A DNA stretch of 50,015 nt from an uncultured Bacillota bacterium (GTDB lineage: Bacteria; Bacillota_I; Bacilli_A; Erysipelotrichales; Erysipelotrichaceae), in the NCBI GenBank assembly GCA_937919165.1, contig CALFPO010000058.1:1-50015 (forward strand), in the 5' to 3' direction. This document shows, in pieces, positions 47,906 to 50,015 of the stretch. The first letter of the stretch is position 1, and every line of letters begins with the position of its first letter. The translations under genes and the position numbers were made by a program. Under the pieces are notes generated by a model. It made no database searches, was not told the origin of the DNA, and saw only the letters and a list, made by a program, of their open reading frames with translations.

Positions 47906-48313
47906 ATGAAAAAATTTATTGAAGAATTCAAGACATTCATCAACCGCGGCAACGTAATCGACTTAGCAGTCGGCGTTGTTGTAGGCGGTGCTTTCACTAC
48001 GATTGTAGACTCAATGGTCAACGATATCGTCATGCCAATTATCGGAAGAATCATCGGCGGGTTCGATTTCTCCAGCCTTAAGATCGCTTTAGGCGGAGAT
48101 TCATACATCATGATTGGAAGTTTCATCCAGAACATCGTCAACTTCCTGCTTATCGCTTTGGTGGTATTTGCAGCTGTCAAAGGTGTGAACAAGCTCCATG
48201 AACTGGAAAAGAAGGAAGAGGCTGAAGCCAAGGAAGAGGAACCAGAAGAAAGTGCTGAAGTTAAGCTTCTCAAGTCTATCGAAAAGGAACTCAAGAAGCT
48301 CAACAAGAAATGA
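47906..48313 (+). CDS. mscL: Large-conductance mechanosensitive channel
   Basis: A 135-residue membrane channel that opens under osmotic downshock. FIEEFKTFINRGNVIDLAVGVVVGGAFTTIVDSMVNDIVMPIIG is the N-terminal helix and first membrane segment. SFIQNIVNFLLIALVVFAAVKGVNKL is the second, and the charged C-terminal coiled bundle ends EVKLLKSIEKELKKLN. All are as in the family. GAGGTGA precedes the ATG. Its stop overlaps the start of the next gene by four bases (ATGA). Confidence 0.96.
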   Translation: MKKFIEEFKTFINRGNVIDLAVGVVVGGAFTTIVDSMVNDIVMPIIGRIIGGFDFSSLKIALGGDSYIMIGSFIQNIVNFLLIALVVFAAVKGVNKLHELEKKEEAEAKEEEPEESAEVKLLKSIEKELKKLNKK

Positions 48314-49968
48314 AGATAACCATCAGGCTTAAAGACAGAGACGATATCCTGGAACTCCAGGAAGCTACGGCTCTGACCGAAATCCTCAAAAGATATGAAA
48401 ACGAGTTTTCCTATCCAATCTATGCTGCCAAGGTAAACAATGCCTATCGTGCATTGACCCACAAGCTGACCCATGATTCATTTGTCGAATTCCTCGATAT
48501 GCGCAATCAGGCAACCTGGGTCATCTACCAGAACTCCCTTGAGCTTCTATACATCAAAGCTGTGCATGACATTATGGGAAAGGATGCTTTTGTCACTATA
48601 GAGAATTCTCTAAACAAGGGATTATATACTCACATCAAGCCTCAGGCTAACGAAGAGACTGTCTCAAAGATTGAAGACAGGATGCATGAACTTGTGGACG
48701 AAGATCTTCCAATCATCAAGGAACATCTCACCAAGGATGAGCTGCTCTACCTGTCAAATAGCCTCAAGCTATCCAAGACGACAGAACTCATCGAAACAGT
48801 CAAGGAAAGCGACAGCTTCGAGGTCTATTCGCTTTCTGATGAAGTAGCGATCTTCTATAGCCTTATGGTTCCTTCAACAGGCTATCTGAAGCTCTTTGAA
48901 CTTAGGCCATACAGAAACGGAATACTGCTCAGATATCCGCATATGGATGAACCATCAACGCTTCCTGAATACGAAGATCAGACACTGCTCTATAACGCCT
49001 TTGTCGAGGCAGACAAATGGGGCAAGCTCATGAACATCAATTTCCTCTCAGATCTCAATGAGCGTATCGTAAACAAGGACTATGAAGAGCTCTTTCTGAT
49101 GCAGGAAGCCCTTCATGAGAAGCATATCGCTGAGATAGCCGACATGATCAAGGAAAGAAAAAGGAAGATTGTCCTCATCTGCGGACCTTCATCTTCCGGA
49201 AAGACAACCTTCGCCAAGAGATTATGCATCCAGCTGCAGGTCATCGGACTTAAGCCATTCTATCTTGGAACCGATGACTATTTCGTCGAAGAGGATGAGA
49301 ATCCTGTCGACGAGAATGGCGAAAAGGATCTTGAATCGATCAAGGCTGTCGACACGAAGCTATTTGTCTCTAACCTGAAGGACCTGATGGCTGGCAAAGA
49401 AGTCGACATACCATCCTTTGATTTCGTCAAGAAAACCAAGATCTTCGGCAAAAGGATAACGAAGCTCCAGAATGATGGCGTCATCGTGATCGAAGGCATC
49501 CACGCCTTGAATAGACTTCTGACTGAAGGCATCGATGATGACCAGAAGTTCAAGATATACATCTCGCCGTTCACGCCAATCGGCATCGATCACCATAATC
49601 GCATTCCGACAACCGACGCCAGAATGCTGAGAAGGCTGGTCAGAGACCATCAGTTCAGAGGCCGTTCGCCACAGAACGTTCTCGAAGAATGGGTCAAGGT
49701 CAGGAAATCAGAAAACGTCAACATCTTCCCTTTCAACAAGGAAGCCGATGTCTTCTTCAATTCCAACTGCATATATGAGCTTGCGGTACTCAAGAAATAC
49801 GCAGAGCCATTGCTTAAGCAGATAAGCCGTGATCAGAGCGAATATGCTGAAGCCGAAAGGATGCTAAATCTGCTTAGGTACATCGATACTATCGACAATG
49901 ATGAAGATATCGCAAACAATTCCATCCTAAGGGAATTCATCGGTGGATCAGTTATCGTCAAATCATAA
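48310..49968 (+). CDS. TGS-uridine kinase-like nucleoside kinase
   Basis: A 552-residue fusion. Residues 1-70 are a TGS-like beta-grasp domain. Residues 70-270 resemble the threonyl-tRNA synthetase second additional domain. From about 275 it is a uridine kinase-type P-loop kinase: LICGPSSSGKTTFAKRL, LGTDDYFVEEDENP, DFVKKTKIFGK and VIEGIHALNRLL. MLRRLVRDHQFRGR and NSNCIYELAVLKKYA follow. This architecture is common in Bacillota as a putative nucleoside kinase. It is co-translated with mscL by a four-base overlap. The exact substrate is unknown. Confidence 0.87.
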   Translation: MKITIRLKDRDDILELQEATALTEILKRYENEFSYPIYAAKVNNAYRALTHKLTHDSFVEFLDMRNQATWVIYQNSLELLYIKAVHDIMGKDAFVTIENSLNKGLYTHIKPQANEETVSKIEDRMHELVDEDLPIIKEHLTKDELLYLSNSLKLSKTTELIETVKESDSFEVYSLSDEVAIFYSLMVPSTGYLKLFELRPYRNGILLRYPHMDEPSTLPEYEDQTLLYNAFVEADKWGKLMNINFLSDLNERIVNKDYEELFLMQEALHEKHIAEIADMIKERKRKIVLICGPSSSGKTTFAKRLCIQLQVIGLKPFYLGTDDYFVEEDENPVDENGEKDLESIKAVDTKLFVSNLKDLMAGKEVDIPSFDFVKKTKIFGKRITKLQNDGVIVIEGIHALNRLLTEGIDDDQKFKIYISPFTPIGIDHHNRIPTTDARMLRRLVRDHQFRGRSPQNVLEEWVKVRKSENVNIFPFNKEADVFFNSNCIYELAVLKKYAEPLLKQISRDQSEYAEAERMLNLLRYIDTIDNDEDIANNSILREFIGGSVIVKS

Positions 49969-49990
49969 CTACCGGCTCAGCCGGTAGTTT
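49968..49990 (+). terminator. Terminator of the mscL operon
   Basis: ACTACCGGCT-C-AGCCGGTAGT then TT. It begins on the last base of the stop codon. Confidence 0.7.
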
Positions 49991-49995
49991 GTGAC

Positions 49996-50010
49996 AGCCC
50001 TCTAAGGGCT
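49996..50010. other. Second hairpin at the right edge
   Basis: AGCCCT-CTA-AGGGCT then TTGTTA-like sequence cut off by the window end. It may be a tandem terminator or belong to the next gene. Confidence 0.45.
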
Positions 50011-50015
50011 TGTTA

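Noticed and set aside
1..50015. tRNA, rRNA, riboswitch, prophage and insertion sequence content
   Set aside because: I read all gaps and found no clover-leaf, conserved RNA motif, transposase or integrase. A covariance-model scan could still reveal a weak one.

Overview
The window looks like a chromosomal segment of a fermentative, anaerobic member of the Bacillota. It is probably from the Erysipelotrichia or a close relative; this is my inference from gene families and gene style, not a database match. GC is moderate by eye, TGA is used as a stop, and most genes have AGGAGG-type ribosome sites. Typical anaerobe genes are present: two electron-bifurcating transhydrogenase-like pairs, a reversed rubrerythrin, split transketolase and a mannose-family PTS. 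I see no rRNA, tRNA, CRISPR array, insertion sequence or phage gene. No stretch above about 300 bases lacks a gene.

Layout. 1-3.3 kb: the end of a DUF3810 protein, a six-repeat beta-rich protein, and a GPH sugar symporter with a PIG-L deacetylase. 3.3-8.8 kb (minus): an orphan Vsr endonuclease, then NfnA-NfnB-NAD kinase as one NADP(H) module, then a RarA-like ATPase overlapping a HAD phosphatase. 8.8-11.1 kb (plus): split transketolase, and an Hsp20 under a CIRCE-like operator. 11.1-17.1 kb (minus): a second RarA, then citrate synthase, NAD-type isocitrate dehydrogenase, alanine dehydrogenase and an aminotransferase in one tight operon. The aconitase gene diverges from that operon. Together they form the oxidative branch from citrate to 2-oxoglutarate plus ammonia assimilation through alanine.

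19-21.8 kb: a FliB-like protein, a Bax-inhibitor-1 protein and a patatin phospholipase. 21.9-27.5 kb: an ABC importer of the ferric/sugar-phosphate group (binding protein, ATPase, double permease) ending in ribose-5-phosphate isomerase B. A SIS-domain sugar-phosphate enzyme diverges from it across a cre-like site. I read this as a sugar-phosphate uptake locus. 27.5-29.8 kb: a second NfnA-NfnB pair. 29.8-38.2 kb: a DeoR-family regulator diverging from a nine-gene operon. The operon encodes mannose-type PTS IIB, IIC and IID, a small membrane protein, a class II aldolase, two different D-2-hydroxyacid dehydrogenases, an OFA-type carboxylate transporter and PTS IIA. The combination suggests an undescribed PTS catabolic route ending in an excreted hydroxy acid. 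It is my main candidate for a new system.

38.4-42.7 kb: a small membrane protein and a heterodimeric ABC exporter with one degenerate ATP site. 42.7-50 kb: an HTH-PfkB nucleoside-type kinase, PerR-box rubrerythrin, nucleoside hydrolase, HAD phosphatase, a deoxyribosyltransferase with an extra N-terminal domain, a YitT membrane protein, MscL and a TGS-uridine-kinase-like protein. Several of these point to nucleoside salvage.

Two patterns run across the window. At least five genes appear to start directly after a -10 box with no ribosome site, as leaderless mRNAs would. Most transcription units end in strong hairpins, and several of these overlap stop codons.
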